Below, one piece after another: positions 9,821-19,237 of a stretch of 64,000 bases of DNA. The DNA is from Bacteroides sp. (GTDB lineage Bacteria > Bacteroidota > Bacteroidia > Bacteroidales > Bacteroidaceae). Numbering within the stretch: the first letter of the stretch is position 1; every line of letters begins with the position of its first letter. The position numbers were made by a program, and so were the translations under genes. Below the pieces are notes generated by a model, which was given only the letters and a program-made list of their open reading frames with translations, did no database searches and was not told the DNA's origin. The stretch is taken from assembly GCA_021203515.1 (NCBI GenBank), contig JAJQAY010000039.1, forward strand, positions 16,570 to 80,569, given 5' to 3'.

Positions 9821-10492
9821 ATGAAGAAAATGACTGCGAACCAAGCAAATCAATACAAGGAAAGCATGAAAGTGCCGGAGCCTACTTTGCGCAGGTTGCC
9901 ATGGTATTTGTCTAATGTAAAGCTGCTGAAGCAAAAAGGCGAACGTTTTGTCTCTTCCACCCAAATCTCCAAAGAAATCAATATCGATGCTTCCCAGATA
10001 GCCAAAGACCTGTCATATGTCAATATCTCAGGGCACACGCGTGTGGGCTATGAGGTCGATACGCTGATTGCCGTACTGGAAGATTTCCTGGGGTTTACCA
10101 ATCTGCACAAGGCGTTTCTATTCGGTGTCGGAAGCCTGGGAGGCGCATTGCTGCGCGACTCCGGTCTGAGTCATTTCGGCTTGGAGATAGTGGCGGCATT
10201 CGATGTTAACCCCGACTTGGTGGGGACTAGCCTGAACGGCATTCCCATTTTCCACTCCAATGAGTTTGAAAAGAAAATGCGCGAGTTCGATGTCAATATC
10301 GGTGTGCTGACCGTACCCATTGAAATTGCGCAGCAGATTACGGATATGATGGTGGCGGGCGGCATCAAAGCCGTGTGGAACTTTACCCCGTTCCGTATCC
10401 GCGTGCCGGAAAATATAGTTGTACAGAACACTTCTCTATACGCCCATCTGGCGGTCATGTTCAACCGGTTGAACTTTAACGAAATCAAATAA
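9821..10492 (+). CDS. rex: Redox-sensing transcriptional repressor Rex
   Basis: Senses the NADH/NAD+ ratio and represses fermentation and respiration genes when NADH is low. Of 223 aa, an N-terminal winged helix (about 18-75; PEPTLRRLPWYL, SSTQISKEINIDASQIAKDL) precedes a Rossmann domain with the dinucleotide loop GVGSLGGAL near residue 100. FDVNPDLVGT follows the second strand, and the C-terminal swap helix is present. The stop overlaps the next ATG (TAATG), so rex and the FAH gene are translationally coupled. ispF follows closely. Confidence 0.96.
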   Translation: MKKMTANQANQYKESMKVPEPTLRRLPWYLSNVKLLKQKGERFVSSTQISKEINIDASQIAKDLSYVNISGHTRVGYEVDTLIAVLEDFLGFTNLHKAFLFGVGSLGGALLRDSGLSHFGLEIVAAFDVNPDLVGTSLNGIPIFHSNEFEKKMREFDVNIGVLTVPIEIAQQITDMMVAGGIKAVWNFTPFRIRVPENIVVQNTSLYAHLAVMFNRLNFNEIK

Positions 10493-11109
10493 TGAAGATT
10501 ATTGCGGTAGGAATGAACTATGCCCTCCACAACCAGGAGCTGGGGCATACTCAAGTAAATAAAGAGCCGGTTATCTTCCTGAAACCCGATTCGGCTCTTC
10601 TCAAAGACGGTAAGCCGTTCTTTATTCCCGATTTCTCCAATGAAGTCCATTACGAGACGGAAGTCGTGGTGCGCATCTGCCGTTTGGGCAAGAATATCGC
10701 TCCGCGCTTTGCGCACCGCTATTACGATGCCGTGACGGTGGGCATCGACTTCACCGCACGCGACCTGCAACGCCAGTTCCGCGAAGCGGGCAATCCGTGG
10801 GAACTGTGCAAAGGCTTTGATAACTCGGCAGCTATCGGCACATTCATTCCGTTGGAACAGGCGGGCGGCAACGTGCAGCAACTCGATTTCCACCTGGATA
10901 TCGACGGACAGGAAGTGCAGCGCGGCAATACGGCCGATATGCTTTTCAAGGTAGACGACATCATCGCTTATGTCAGCCGCTTCATGACGTTGAAGATTGG
11001 CGACCTGCTGTATACCGGTACTCCCGCCGGTGTCGGTCCGGTCAGCATAGGCCAGCATCTGCAAGGATACCTCGGGGAGGAGAAATTGCTGGACTTTTAT
11101 ATCCGCTAA
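10492..11109 (+). CDS. Fumarylacetoacetate hydrolase family protein
   Basis: A 205-aa single-domain FAH-fold enzyme of the YcgM/FAHD1 type, usually an acylpyruvate hydrolase or oxaloacetate decarboxylase. Metal-ligand acids are visible in HYETEVVVRICRLGKNI. GIDFTARDLQ and the C-terminal GDLLYTGTPAGVGPV are family signatures. It overlaps the rex stop by one base and precedes ispF by 20 bp. The substrate cannot be told from sequence. Confidence 0.9.
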   Translation: MKIIAVGMNYALHNQELGHTQVNKEPVIFLKPDSALLKDGKPFFIPDFSNEVHYETEVVVRICRLGKNIAPRFAHRYYDAVTVGIDFTARDLQRQFREAGNPWELCKGFDNSAAIGTFIPLEQAGGNVQQLDFHLDIDGQEVQRGNTADMLFKVDDIIAYVSRFMTLKIGDLLYTGTPAGVGPVSIGQHLQGYLGEEKLLDFYIR

Positions 11110-11129
11110 CTATTATACTACAGAACAAT

Positions 11130-11609
11130 ATGAAGATACGTGTGGGTTTTGGCTTCGACGTCCACCAACTGGTGGCAGGCCGCGAACTTTGGTTGGGCGG
11201 TATTCTCCTGGAACATGAAAAAGGATTGCTCGGACACTCGGATGCCGATGTGCTTATCCATGCCATCTGCGATGCCTTGTTGGGGGCCGCCAATATGCGC
11301 GACATCGGCTATCACTTTCCCGATACGGCAGGCGAGTTCAAGAACATCGACAGCAAGGTTTTGTTGAAGAAGACGGTGGAACTGATTGCAACGAAAGGTT
11401 ATTCCGTGGGAAACATCGACGCAACCATCTGTGCCGAACATCCCAAACTGAAAGCTCACATTCCCGCCATGCAGCAAACCCTTTCCGAAGTGATGGGCAT
11501 TGATGAAGAGGACATCTCCATCAAAGCCACCACTACGGAGAAACTGGGCTTTACCGGTCGTGAAGAAGGCATTTCGGCCTATGCGACGGTATTAATAGAA
11601 AAAGATTAA
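11130..11609 (+). CDS. ispF: 2-C-methyl-D-erythritol 2,4-cyclodiphosphate synthase
   Basis: Fifth step of the MEP isoprenoid pathway. At 159 aa it is normal length. The Zn-binding DVH is at residues 10-12 (RVGFGFDVHQLV), with GHSDADVLIHAICDALLGA, and the CDP-binding C-terminal ATTTEKLGFTGREEGI. It is the last gene of the rex cluster, and its 3' end overlaps the converging GH20 gene by 4 bp. Confidence 0.97.
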   Translation: MKIRVGFGFDVHQLVAGRELWLGGILLEHEKGLLGHSDADVLIHAICDALLGAANMRDIGYHFPDTAGEFKNIDSKVLLKKTVELIATKGYSVGNIDATICAEHPKLKAHIPAMQQTLSEVMGIDEEDISIKATTTEKLGFTGREEGISAYATVLIEKD

Positions 11610-13612
11610 TTCTCTGCAAGGGAAGCCGGTGTCGTCTGGCGGCAGTTGATATTCCGCAGTTTCCCTATAAATCCGTTTCTGGCATCACCTATTTGTTGCA
11701 TAGGGAAGACAAGTGTTTCTTGTATATACATCTTGTCTTTGCGCTTATGGGTATAGTTGTAGTGCTGCTGGATGCGGCCCTCCAGGCGTTCCGCTTTCGC
11801 ATCGTTAATGTAGAGGGTCGTACCTTTGTAGTCGCCTTCGATGCGTACTTTCGTCCATTCTCCTGCGGGGAGGGTGGTGCTGTGGAATACGAAGGTATAT
11901 CCGTCACGGCTGAAGGCCAGTTTCCCTTTATTCTCCCTGTTGGCATATACCGTGGAATGCGGGCCTTTGAACAATATGGCACTGATATTCTGCTTCTTAT
12001 CCGGATTTATCTCGAACTCCACCGCATAAGGATAACCTATCTCAGGCAAGGGAGTGACGATGCTGTCCGTTCCGTTCAGGGAAAGTTCCTCTTTCTGTCC
12101 CGGCAGCATGACTTCACCCTGCAAGCACCCCAACAGATTGATACCCGGAGCTTCGGGCATCTCCTTGCACACCTTTTCAAATGCTTCGTAGGAAACCGCT
12201 TCGTTCTTTCCCCTCCACATCTTTTCAGCAAGTACCTGCGCGGCAGGGAAAGTGCGGTAATGAACATCCTGCTCAGAAACACCGTTGCCGCAATGGTCGT
12301 TCCACACGGCAAACATGGCTCCAAGAAGCCCCGGAGTACCTTCGGGCACTTCTTCGCGAGAGTTTACCTTGCCTACCCGCCAGTTCTCGTATAGCCATTT
12401 GGTATCGAGGAAGTCGCGGTAATAGCCGGCAGCGGGCACTATATACAGACAGGTGTCGCAAGTATTGATAATCTTATATCCCTTTTTCAGCGAAGCTATC
12501 GGGTCAATCCAGTCATACGACCACGCATTGATAGTCACATTCTCCGATTTAACCGGAGTGTTCCCCTTCAGCCAGCGCAAGGCGCCCCACATGCGGACAT
12601 TCTTTCCGTATTTCTCCACAAACTTTAAATATCTGTCGGTGAAATAGCGGAAGCGTTCCGCTTCTTTTGCATTATACTCGTCCGTACCGATATGCACGTC
12701 CGGGTCGATAAATACGGGATTGTCACCAGAGAGATATTCATCCAGCAAGGCATCCATGAAGCGGTATGTTTCTTCTTTATACAAATCCAGGTGGTCCATG
12801 CCGTACTTGTCGCTTCCTATCTCGGGCTTGTATTGCGTGAAAGCCAGTGAGTGAGCCGGTATGTCGATTTCGGGAACGATATTTATGCCATACTCCATTC
12901 CCAGCAGTTGGAGGTCGACGAATTCCTTCTTGGTGTAGGAACCGTCTTTGGCGGTCAGTCCCGGAAAACGCTCACTCTCCAGGCGGAAGGCGGCATAGGT
13001 CTTGTTCCAGTCATTGTCGAAGAACTGCACAAAGCCGTTATCGTTGAGATGTACCTGAAATTCGTTTATCTTATAGAAAGAGAGTATCTTGACATATTGC
13101 CGCAGATAGTCCATCGTGAAGAACTTACGTCCGACATCGAGCATAAAGCCACGGTTGGGGTGTTGCGGATAGTCGCGTGCAACCCCTTTGGGCATCGCGC
13201 CTTGCTCGCCATAAAGTATTTGCAGCAGGCTTCGTGTTCCCCAGAATACGCCGCGAGGGGTCGGGGCGGAGATACCGGCATAACGGTTGACCGTGAGGAT
13301 ATACCCCTCTTCACCCAGTTGCTCATCGGGCCTCGTCAGCGAAAGGTAAATATCGCTCTTCCCCGGCTTTCCGGTCTTTACGGAATACTTCCAGCCCAGC
13401 AGGTCTTCCAAGTCCTGCACAAGGGTGGTTGCTACGCTGTTCAATGTTGCTTCATCGGCAGGAGCGATGACGATGCTGCCTTCGGCGGGCAGTACGAGTT
13501 TTCCACTTCCCGCCTTCCACTCTTGCAGGGCGGGGATTACTTTCGGACTTGTTTCTTTGGACGATACAGACAAGGCTATTGTCAATAAACAAATAGTGAG
13601 TAGTTTTTTCAT
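11606..13612 (-). CDS. Beta-N-acetylhexosaminidase (GH20)
   Basis: A secreted 668-aa enzyme releasing terminal GlcNAc/GalNAc from glycans such as mucin or N-glycans. It has a signal peptide (MKKLLTICLLTIALSVSS), a GH20b N-terminal domain (about 25-150) and a TIM barrel opening with RGFMLDVGRKFFTMDYLRQY. The catalytic Asp-Glu pair is at about 311-312 in HIGTDEYNAKE. A C-terminal concanavalin-like jelly roll (about 530-640, VRIEGDYKGTTLYINDAK) follows. It is intact and monocistronic. A -7 element lies just upstream. Confidence 0.94.
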   Translation of the reverse strand: MKKLLTICLLTIALSVSSKETSPKVIPALQEWKAGSGKLVLPAEGSIVIAPADEATLNSVATTLVQDLEDLLGWKYSVKTGKPGKSDIYLSLTRPDEQLGEEGYILTVNRYAGISAPTPRGVFWGTRSLLQILYGEQGAMPKGVARDYPQHPNRGFMLDVGRKFFTMDYLRQYVKILSFYKINEFQVHLNDNGFVQFFDNDWNKTYAAFRLESERFPGLTAKDGSYTKKEFVDLQLLGMEYGINIVPEIDIPAHSLAFTQYKPEIGSDKYGMDHLDLYKEETYRFMDALLDEYLSGDNPVFIDPDVHIGTDEYNAKEAERFRYFTDRYLKFVEKYGKNVRMWGALRWLKGNTPVKSENVTINAWSYDWIDPIASLKKGYKIINTCDTCLYIVPAAGYYRDFLDTKWLYENWRVGKVNSREEVPEGTPGLLGAMFAVWNDHCGNGVSEQDVHYRTFPAAQVLAEKMWRGKNEAVSYEAFEKVCKEMPEAPGINLLGCLQGEVMLPGQKEELSLNGTDSIVTPLPEIGYPYAVEFEINPDKKQNISAILFKGPHSTVYANRENKGKLAFSRDGYTFVFHSTTLPAGEWTKVRIEGDYKGTTLYINDAKAERLEGRIQQHYNYTHKRKDKMYIQETLVFPMQQIGDARNGFIGKLRNINCRQTTPASLAEN

Positions 13613-13637
13613 AAGTATATCAATTAATTAGATTTTA

Positions 13638-13645
13638 CAAAGTTA
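13638..13645 (-). promoter_or_regulatory. Bacteroidetes -7 element TAACTTTG for the GH20 gene
   Basis: Read on the minus strand, TAACTTTG matches TAnnTTTG and lies 25 bp before the GH20 ATG. The -33 element is not clear. Confidence 0.55.
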
Positions 13646-13762
13646 TGGATAATTCGAGAAAAAACACGCCTGTCGGGGGCATAATAATTTGCTATTATTG
13701 CAACATCATAAACCTATTCGGCATAATTTGATTATTTTTGCCTGTAGAAAAAAGAATTGCTT

Positions 13763-14818
13763 ATGGATAAGATAAAAACCGGATTGGCTGCTTACGGGAT
13801 GTCGGGACAAGTATTTCACGTTCCCTTCCTCTCTACCAATCCCCATTTTGAACTGACTGCTATCACCGAGCGTAGCAAAGACCTGTCGCGTGCAAAGTAT
13901 CCCGAGGCCCGCATTGTCCGCAGTTTTGAGGAACTGATAAACACGGACGGACTGGAGTTGGTGGTTATCAATACACCGGACAGCACCCATTACGAATATG
14001 CCCGCCGTGCACTCCAGGCCGGCAAGCATGTAGTCGTAGAGAAACCTTTCACCTCCACGGTAGAAGAAGGGGAGGCACTTGTGGCCCTTGCCGCTGAAAA
14101 AGGGTTGACATTGAGCGTTTATCAGAACCGTCGGTGGGGCAGCGACTTCCTGACGGTCAAAGAGGTGTTGTCCAAAGGCCTGTTGGGACATCTTGTGGAG
14201 TTCGAGTCCACCTTTCCCCGTTATCGCAACTTCATCAAGCCCAACACGTGGAAGGAAACCGGAGAAAGCGGCGGAGGACTGACCTATAACCTGGGTTCCC
14301 ACCTTATAGACCAGGCTGTGCAACTGTTTGGTATGCCTGCATTCGTATTTGCCGATATTGCCACCTTGCGGGCGGGCGGCAAGGTGGACGACTATTTCGT
14401 TATCCATTTGCTGCAACCGTTCCAGGCGCCCGAAGTGAAGATAACCTTGAAAGCCAGCTACCTGATGTGCGAGAATGAACCGCGCTTCGTGCTTCATGGC
14501 AGGGAGGGGTCTTACGTGAAGTACGGTCTCGACCCTAAGGAAGCAGACTTGACAAAAGGCCTGTTGCCCGATACTCCCCATTGGGGCGAGGAAGACAAAT
14601 CCATTTGGGGAATGCTTCATACGGAAAGGAACGGAGAGGTAGTACGTGAACCCTATCCGAGCCTTCCCGGAAATTACGGTGCTTTCTATGAGAACATCTA
14701 CCGGCATATCCGCCAGGGAGAACCTTTGCAGAGCGATGCCCGCGAGGTGATTGGAGTAATCCGGCTGATAGAAGCGGTACTGGAAAGCAATGCTACGCGG
14801 AAAGTGATTGCACTCTAA
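13763..14818 (+). CDS. Gfo/Idh/MocA family NAD(P)-dependent oxidoreductase
   Basis: A 351-aa cytosolic oxidoreductase of the sugar/inositol dehydrogenase superfamily. It starts at ATG 13763 rather than the TTG at 13757. The N-terminal Rossmann domain opens with KTGLAAYGMSGQVFHVPFL. VVEKPFTSTVEEGE carries the EKP lysine near residue 94, and the C-terminal domain holds GGGLTYNLGSHLIDQAV with the catalytic His region. A TATTTTTG -7 element lies at 13733-13740. The substrate is unknown. The stop overlaps the convergent downstream gene by 4 bp. Confidence 0.9.
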   Translation: MDKIKTGLAAYGMSGQVFHVPFLSTNPHFELTAITERSKDLSRAKYPEARIVRSFEELINTDGLELVVINTPDSTHYEYARRALQAGKHVVVEKPFTSTVEEGEALVALAAEKGLTLSVYQNRRWGSDFLTVKEVLSKGLLGHLVEFESTFPRYRNFIKPNTWKETGESGGGLTYNLGSHLIDQAVQLFGMPAFVFADIATLRAGGKVDDYFVIHLLQPFQAPEVKITLKASYLMCENEPRFVLHGREGSYVKYGLDPKEADLTKGLLPDTPHWGEEDKSIWGMLHTERNGEVVREPYPSLPGNYGAFYENIYRHIRQGEPLQSDAREVIGVIRLIEAVLESNATRKVIAL

Positions 14819-15666
14819 TACGCTATCTTCACATGCGTCAGCCGCGTGTATTTCGTATTTCCCGCTATATAAGTACGCGCTATCCGGGCGGATAAGACTT
14901 GCAGGATTTCCCCCTCCTGATAAGCATGCTCCACGGCCGGCAGTCGGCACGACTCCCGGCTGGCAACGTGCGAACTCACCCGGAACGTGACGAAGTTTCC
15001 GGCAGCATCTTTCAACTTCAACACCTGCCGCACATAGAAGTAAGGAGTTGTTCCTTTAACCTGCGTTTTGTAAGGGTCGTCTTCCAGGCGGACGCTGAGA
15101 ACGGTCAGGGACAGATTTCCTATCTTGTCTCCCTCTTTACCCAGAAAGTTACTGGTCGGGTGCTGCTTTGCCCGTCGTTGCAGGATGTCGAGATAAACGG
15201 AATGGTAAATCCTGGCAATCTGCACAAAGCGTTCCTGCTTGGGGATGCGGGGCGTGAACTTGAAGGCTATCCAAGTCAGATAGCCGGGGTCTACTTGCAA
15301 TATCTCGTGAAGATAATGTCCGTGATACTTTCCGACGGAGATGATGTCGTCGCCCTTGCTCCGCATTCGTTTGGCATTATATTCCACCAAGAGCAACGGA
15401 CGCGAAGAGTAATAACACAGGCTGCTCGCCATCCGCAACGTTTCGTTGATGTCCGTACTGAGGTCGAAGATATAAAAGAAAGACAGCCGGGCGGGCAGGG
15501 GAGAGTAAATCCAAAGTGAATACCGAGGATGGTCCGGCCGGGGCAATACCACAACATAGGCTCCTACCTCCTTGAAAGAGGCTTTCTTCAGGTTGTATTC
15601 GTTTAGTTTCTGATACAACACGTCTTGCTCGGCAACAGATATGCCTGGAATAAGCGGATTTGCCAT
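14815..15666 (-). CDS. Hypothetical protein with possible ExoX-like C-terminal segment
   Basis: A 283-aa soluble protein, no signal peptide, not recognised overall. One segment (about 114-145) reads VGKYHGHYLHEILQVDPGYLTW after the initial IIS. This resembles the G-K-x-x-G-x-x-L-x-E-I-x-x-x-D-P-x-Y-L-x-W pattern of the small domain found at the C-terminus of ExoX-like exonucleases and in DUF3820 proteins. The N-terminal part (about 1-90) contains YVVVLPRPDHPRYSLWIYS. The C-terminal part (about 190-283) looks beta-rich, with FVTFRVSSHVA. No nuclease motif was found. The long upstream gap contains a 22-bp repeat array. Confidence 0.8.
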   Translation of the reverse strand: MANPLIPGISVAEQDVLYQKLNEYNLKKASFKEVGAYVVVLPRPDHPRYSLWIYSPLPARLSFFYIFDLSTDINETLRMASSLCYYSSRPLLLVEYNAKRMRSKGDDIISVGKYHGHYLHEILQVDPGYLTWIAFKFTPRIPKQERFVQIARIYHSVYLDILQRRAKQHPTSNFLGKEGDKIGNLSLTVLSVRLEDDPYKTQVKGTTPYFYVRQVLKLKDAAGNFVTFRVSSHVASRESCRLPAVEHAYQEGEILQVLSARIARTYIAGNTKYTRLTHVKIAY

Positions 15667-15824
15667 AGTCGTGTATTTGCTTATTCCAAATATACGAATT
15701 ATTTTTTAAAGGCAAAACATCATTGACTTATATAATGTTTCTTAGGGGAAATGAGATTTTACCCCACGGCCTTATAAATCAGAGCCTTGCATTTACCGAA
15801 TTTTTTTCTCAGAATGTAAAAGCA

Positions 15825-15909
15825 TTTACCTCGTAGTGTAACGCCTTTTACCTCGTAGTGTAACGGCCTTTACCTCGTAGTGTAAATGGAGTTACCACGA
15901 GGGGTAAAC
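15825..15909. repeat. 22-bp tandem array of TTTACCTCGTAGTGTAA
   Basis: The 17-bp unit occurs at 15825-15841, 15847-15863 and 15869-15885, an exact 22-bp period. A diverged form (GTTACCACGAGGGGTAAAC) follows at 15891-15909, and GGAGTAAACGGGG elements continue to about 15957. The unit is itself partly palindromic (TTTAC...GTAA). It lies between the porin 3' end and the start of the minus-strand hypothetical gene. The rest of the 15667-15990 gap holds no gene. Confidence 0.85.
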
Positions 15910-15990
15910 GGAGCCTCCCCAAGGAGAAAACGGGTTCCCCTCTGGAGTAAACGGGGTTATAAGTTACTTCTCTTCTATTAATAATGTAGG

Positions 15991-17045
15991 CTAGAAGCGT
16001 ACCATCAGTTCCAGTACAATTTTATCTTGTTCCGACTCTTTGGCAATACTGTTTTTAGCATAGAAGTACTTTTCGTAGTTCAGCCGCAGGTCGGTGCGGA
16101 AGGCTTTGCTCAGGCTGAAGGTGATGCCACCCGTCAGTCGTTGGCGCTTGTAGTCGGTAGTGATTAATGCGCCCTGCTCGTCAGTGGTTTTGGCGTCGCT
16201 TTGGTCCATCATCATATCGTAGCGCAGCAGGAACGACATCTTATGGAATACTTTCTTCAAGGGGAGGTCGTAATTGACGAAGGCATCCACGGCCTGCACG
16301 TCTCCGAAAGCATTGTCCGAATATTGCTTGTACAGATACTCCCCTTCGATGTGGAAACGGTCGAATTCGTAGTAGGCGCCGATGTCATACGACTGCATTC
16401 TTACCTCTTCCGGCTGGATGCTCTGTACGCTGAGCGTCAGGTTCATCCATTTGGTAACAGGAACTGGGCTTTGGCAGAATAGTTCACCTCTTTGTGCCAT
16501 TCCTTCTGGTTAGTCAGTCCCGAGCCGTTGAATAAGCCACCTTCTACGGTGATGGGTAGCTCGGTGGGCAGCGTATATCCCAGGGTGACACCGACATCGC
16601 GCACATTACCCACTTGCTTGGCAATGAACGAACGGTTGGTGAAATATTGCTGATGGGGCGAGCGGTGGGCGTCAATCGTAAACGGTACGCGCATCTGTCC
16701 GGCGGTCACTGTCAGTCCTTTTGCGGGAAAGAGGCGGGTATAGGCATCCAGCATCTTGATGTTTCCTTCATCCGAAAGGTCGATTTCGGCTTTGTAGGCC
16801 ACGGTGGGCAGCACATTACCCGTCACGCTGACGCGTGCGTTGCGCACTTCAAAGCGTCCGGCTCCCATGGTTGTCTGGTATTCGTACTTGGAACGAATGG
16901 TTCCGTGTATCTCCGGCCAATAGTCACGGTTCTCCAGTTGTTCTTTGTCAATCTTCTTTCCGTCCTCGTTGTTATAGGGACTTTGGGCTGTTGCGGCCAG
17001 GGGCAGCAAAGCGACGAGCAGTATGAGTGCGCTTTTTTTCATCAT
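15991..17045 (-). pseudogene. Phosphate-selective porin O/P-like outer membrane protein, one frameshift
   Basis: The reconstructed protein is about 350 aa. It has a signal peptide (MKKSALILLVALLPLAATAQ) followed by a beta-barrel with alternating strands such as YKAEIDLSDEGNIKMLDAYT and the terminal strand KIVLELMVRF ending in Phe, as expected for an outer-membrane protein. RLFPAKGLTVTAGQMRVPFT is typical of the OprO/OprP family. The frame breaks near 16455: KAQF continues as PVTKWMNLTLSV if one C is restored. A TATCTTTG -7 element lies on the minus strand at 17075-17082. Confidence 0.8.
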
Positions 17046-17074
17046 TTACAGTGTGTCAGTTTATTTATGACGGC

Positions 17075-17082
17075 AAAGATAC
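17075..17082 (-). promoter_or_regulatory. Bacteroidetes -7 element TATCTTTG for the porin gene
   Basis: The minus-strand match to TAnnTTTG lies 29 bp upstream of the porin ATG. No clear -33 element. Confidence 0.5.
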
Positions 17083-17140
17083 GGTCATATGTGTTGTGTT
17101 TTTATGTCATACGTGTTTCGTTTTTGTTACATCTAGTGTG

Positions 17141-17168
17141 AAGGCATGCTAAAAAGGTATGCCTTTTT
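17141..17168 (+). terminator. Short hairpin with T tract upstream of dinD
   Basis: AAGGCAT pairs with ATGCCTT around a 14-nt loop, and TTTTTT follows on the plus strand. No plus-strand gene reads into it, so it may insulate dinD or be a remnant. Confidence 0.45.
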
Positions 17169-17191
17169 TATATCTTCTCCCTGAAAACGTG

Positions 17192-17199
17192 TATTTTTG
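17192..17199 (+). promoter_or_regulatory. Bacteroidetes -7 element TATTTTTG for dinD
   Basis: It matches TAnnTTTG and lies 73 bp before the ATG, implying a leader of about 65 nt. No LexA-type box was recognised nearby. Confidence 0.5.
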
Positions 17200-17272
17200 C
17201 AAGCTAAAGCAATTTGATGCTGGCTTTATATGCCAATGCCCTATTGTTTGTCTTTATTAATAAAAGCAATTT

Positions 17273-18101
17273 ATGAAAACAGAAGAAATAAAAGACCTGT
17301 TCAGAAGATTTGAGGGTATTGTTTGCGAATATAATGGAGTGGAATGTTGGAGTGCAAGGGAACTCCAACATTTATTGGGTTATACAAAGTGGGATAAATT
17401 TGTTAATGTCATAGATAAGGCAAAGGGTGCTTGTGCCAATGCGGGTGAAATAATAGAGAACCATTTTCCCCAAGTGGAGAAAATGGTTGTGATAGGCTCG
17501 GGAGCTGAACGAATGATATTTGATGTGCTTTTAACTCGCTATGCTTTGTTATTTAGTTGCGCAAAATGGAGATTCTAATAAACCTGAAATTGCATTCGCT
17601 CAGAACTATTTCGCAGTACAGACCCGGCGTGCAGAGTTGGTAGAACAGCGCCTGCTTGATTATGAGCGTATACAAGCCAGGATAAAGTTAGCGGCAACAG
17701 AGAAACTTCTTTCCGGTGTTCTGTATGAACGTGGCGTTGATAATAAGGGATTTGGCATCATTCGTTCAAAAGGTGACAAAGCTTTGTTTCATCTTGATAC
17801 GAATATGTTGAAACGTAAGTTAGGAGTGCCGGAAGGTCGTCCTTTGGCCGATTTCTTACCTACTCTTGGTATAAAAGCTAAGGATTTGGCAGTAGAAATG
17901 ACTTCTATCAATGTACAGCAGAAGGATTTATATGGACAAAATCCGGTAGAGCAGGAACATGTGGATAATAATGTCGCTGTCCGTGATATGCTCGTTAGCC
18001 GAGGAATTTTCCCTGAGCAGTTGCCGGCAGGTGAGGATGTGAAGAAAGTAGAGCGTAGGTTGAAATCGGAAGAGAAGAAGATTGTTAAATCAAAGAAATA
18101 G
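17273..18101 (+). pseudogene. dinD: DNA-damage-inducible protein D (DinD) homologue, one frameshift
   Basis: The reconstructed protein is about 276 aa. The N-terminal BRO/KilA-like domain (about 8-100) has ECWSARELQHLLGYTKWDKF. The C-terminal part has the DinD signatures FAQNYFAVQTRRAELVEQRL and EKLLSGVLYERGVDNKGFGI. The frame breaks near 17545, where LTRYA should continue as CYLVAQNGDSNKPEIAFAQ; one T too many in a TTT run explains it. In E. coli, DinD is SOS-induced and inhibits RecA filament activity. No phage or mobile genes flank it. All conserved motifs survive, so the break may be an error. Confidence 0.85.
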
Positions 18102-18142
18102 AAGAGAGATAAATATACTGATGTTTAATAAATGACCAATGG

Positions 18143-19216
18143 ATGAATAGACCAGAGAAGCGAGTATTGGTAGGCATGAGTGGTGGTATAGACAGCACTG
18201 CTACATGCTTGATGTTGAGAGAACAAGGTTACGAAATAGTCGGCCTCACCATGTGGGTGTGGGGAGATGAACCGGAAGAAGCCCGTCGGCTTGCCGACAG
18301 CATGGGCATCGAGCATTATATTGCAGATGAACGCGAGTCTTTTAAAAAGATAATCGTTCAGAACTTTATTGACGAATACCGTCAGGGACGAACTCCCAAT
18401 CCTTGTGTGATGTGCAACCTGCTATTCAAGTTCCGCATCCTGACGGAATGGGCGGATAAGCTGGAGTGTAAGTACGTTGCTACGGGGCACTACAGCCGAC
18501 TGGAAGAACGGAACGGCAAGATTTATATCGTTGCCGGAGATGATGATAAGAAAGACCAGTCCTATTTCCTTTGGCGATTGGGACAAGAGGTGTTGAGGCG
18601 GTGCATCTTCCCGCTGGACACTTTTACGAAGTTGCAGACACGCGCCTATCTGCGCGATAAGGGATATACACTGAAAGCCGAAGAAGGGGAGAGCATGGAA
18701 GTCTGCTTCATTAAAGGAGACTACCGGGACTTCTTGCGCGAACATTCTCCGGAGATAGATAAGGAGATTGGCGCAGGATACTTTGTCAATTCCGAGGGGG
18801 TGAAGTTGGGAGAGCATAAAGGTTTTCCTTATTACACCATCGGACAGCGGAAAGGACTGGAGATTGCCCTCGGCAAACCCGCCTATGTGTTGAAAATCAA
18901 TCCGCAGAAGAATACCGTTATGCTGGGGGATGTAGACCAACTGAAGGCGGAATATATGCTGGTGGAGCAAGAGAACCTGGTGGACGAAGCGGAAATCTTC
19001 GGCAATGATGAACTGACGGTTCGTATTCGCTATCGCAGTAAGCCGATACCTTGCACGGTGAAGCGCTTGGAAGACGGGCGTCTGTTGGTGCATTTCCATT
19101 CGGAAGCGTCTGCCATTGCTCCGGGACAGTCCGCCGTGTTCTATGTCGGGAAGCGGGTAGTGGGCGGTTCGTTCATTGCTTCGCAGAGGGGCATCGGAAT
19201 GTTCCTGGGAAATTGA
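18143..19216 (+). CDS. mnmA: tRNA-specific 2-thiouridylase MnmA
   Basis: Makes 2-thiouridine at wobble position 34 of tRNA. The 357-aa protein has the ATP-pyrophosphatase P-loop SGGIDS at about 13-18, the catalytic cysteines in NPCVMCN (near 93) and [16 protein letters not shown] (near 193), and the C-terminal beta-barrel ([22 protein letters not shown]). Bacteroides genomes commonly hold more than one MnmA-like paralogue and this could be either. The subtilase gene starts 21 bp downstream, so the two may be co-transcribed. Confidence 0.93.
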   Translation: MNRPEKRVLVGMSGGIDSTATCLMLREQGYEIVGLTMWVWGDEPEEARRLADSMGIEHYIADERESFKKIIVQNFIDEYRQGRTPNPCVMCNLLFKFRILTEWADKLECKYVATGHYSRLEERNGKIYIVAGDDDKKDQSYFLWRLGQEVLRRCIFPLDTFTKLQTRAYLRDKGYTLKAEEGESMEVCFIKGDYRDFLREHSPEIDKEIGAGYFVNSEGVKLGEHKGFPYYTIGQRKGLEIALGKPAYVLKINPQKNTVMLGDVDQLKAEYMLVEQENLVDEAEIFGNDELTVRIRYRSKPIPCTVKRLEDGRLLVHFHSEASAIAPGQSAVFYVGKRVVGGSFIASQRGIGMFLGN

Positions 19217-19237
19217 GAATTAAGAATTGAAAAATAA

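Noticed and set aside
13706-14950. 414-aa minus-strand ORF
   Set aside because: It is antisense to the Gfo/Idh oxidoreductase, which has clear motifs and a correct start; the composition of the minus ORF is not protein-like.
15825-15909. Possible CRISPR array
   Set aside because: Units are 17 bp with only 5 bp between them, too short for spacers, and no cas gene is present.
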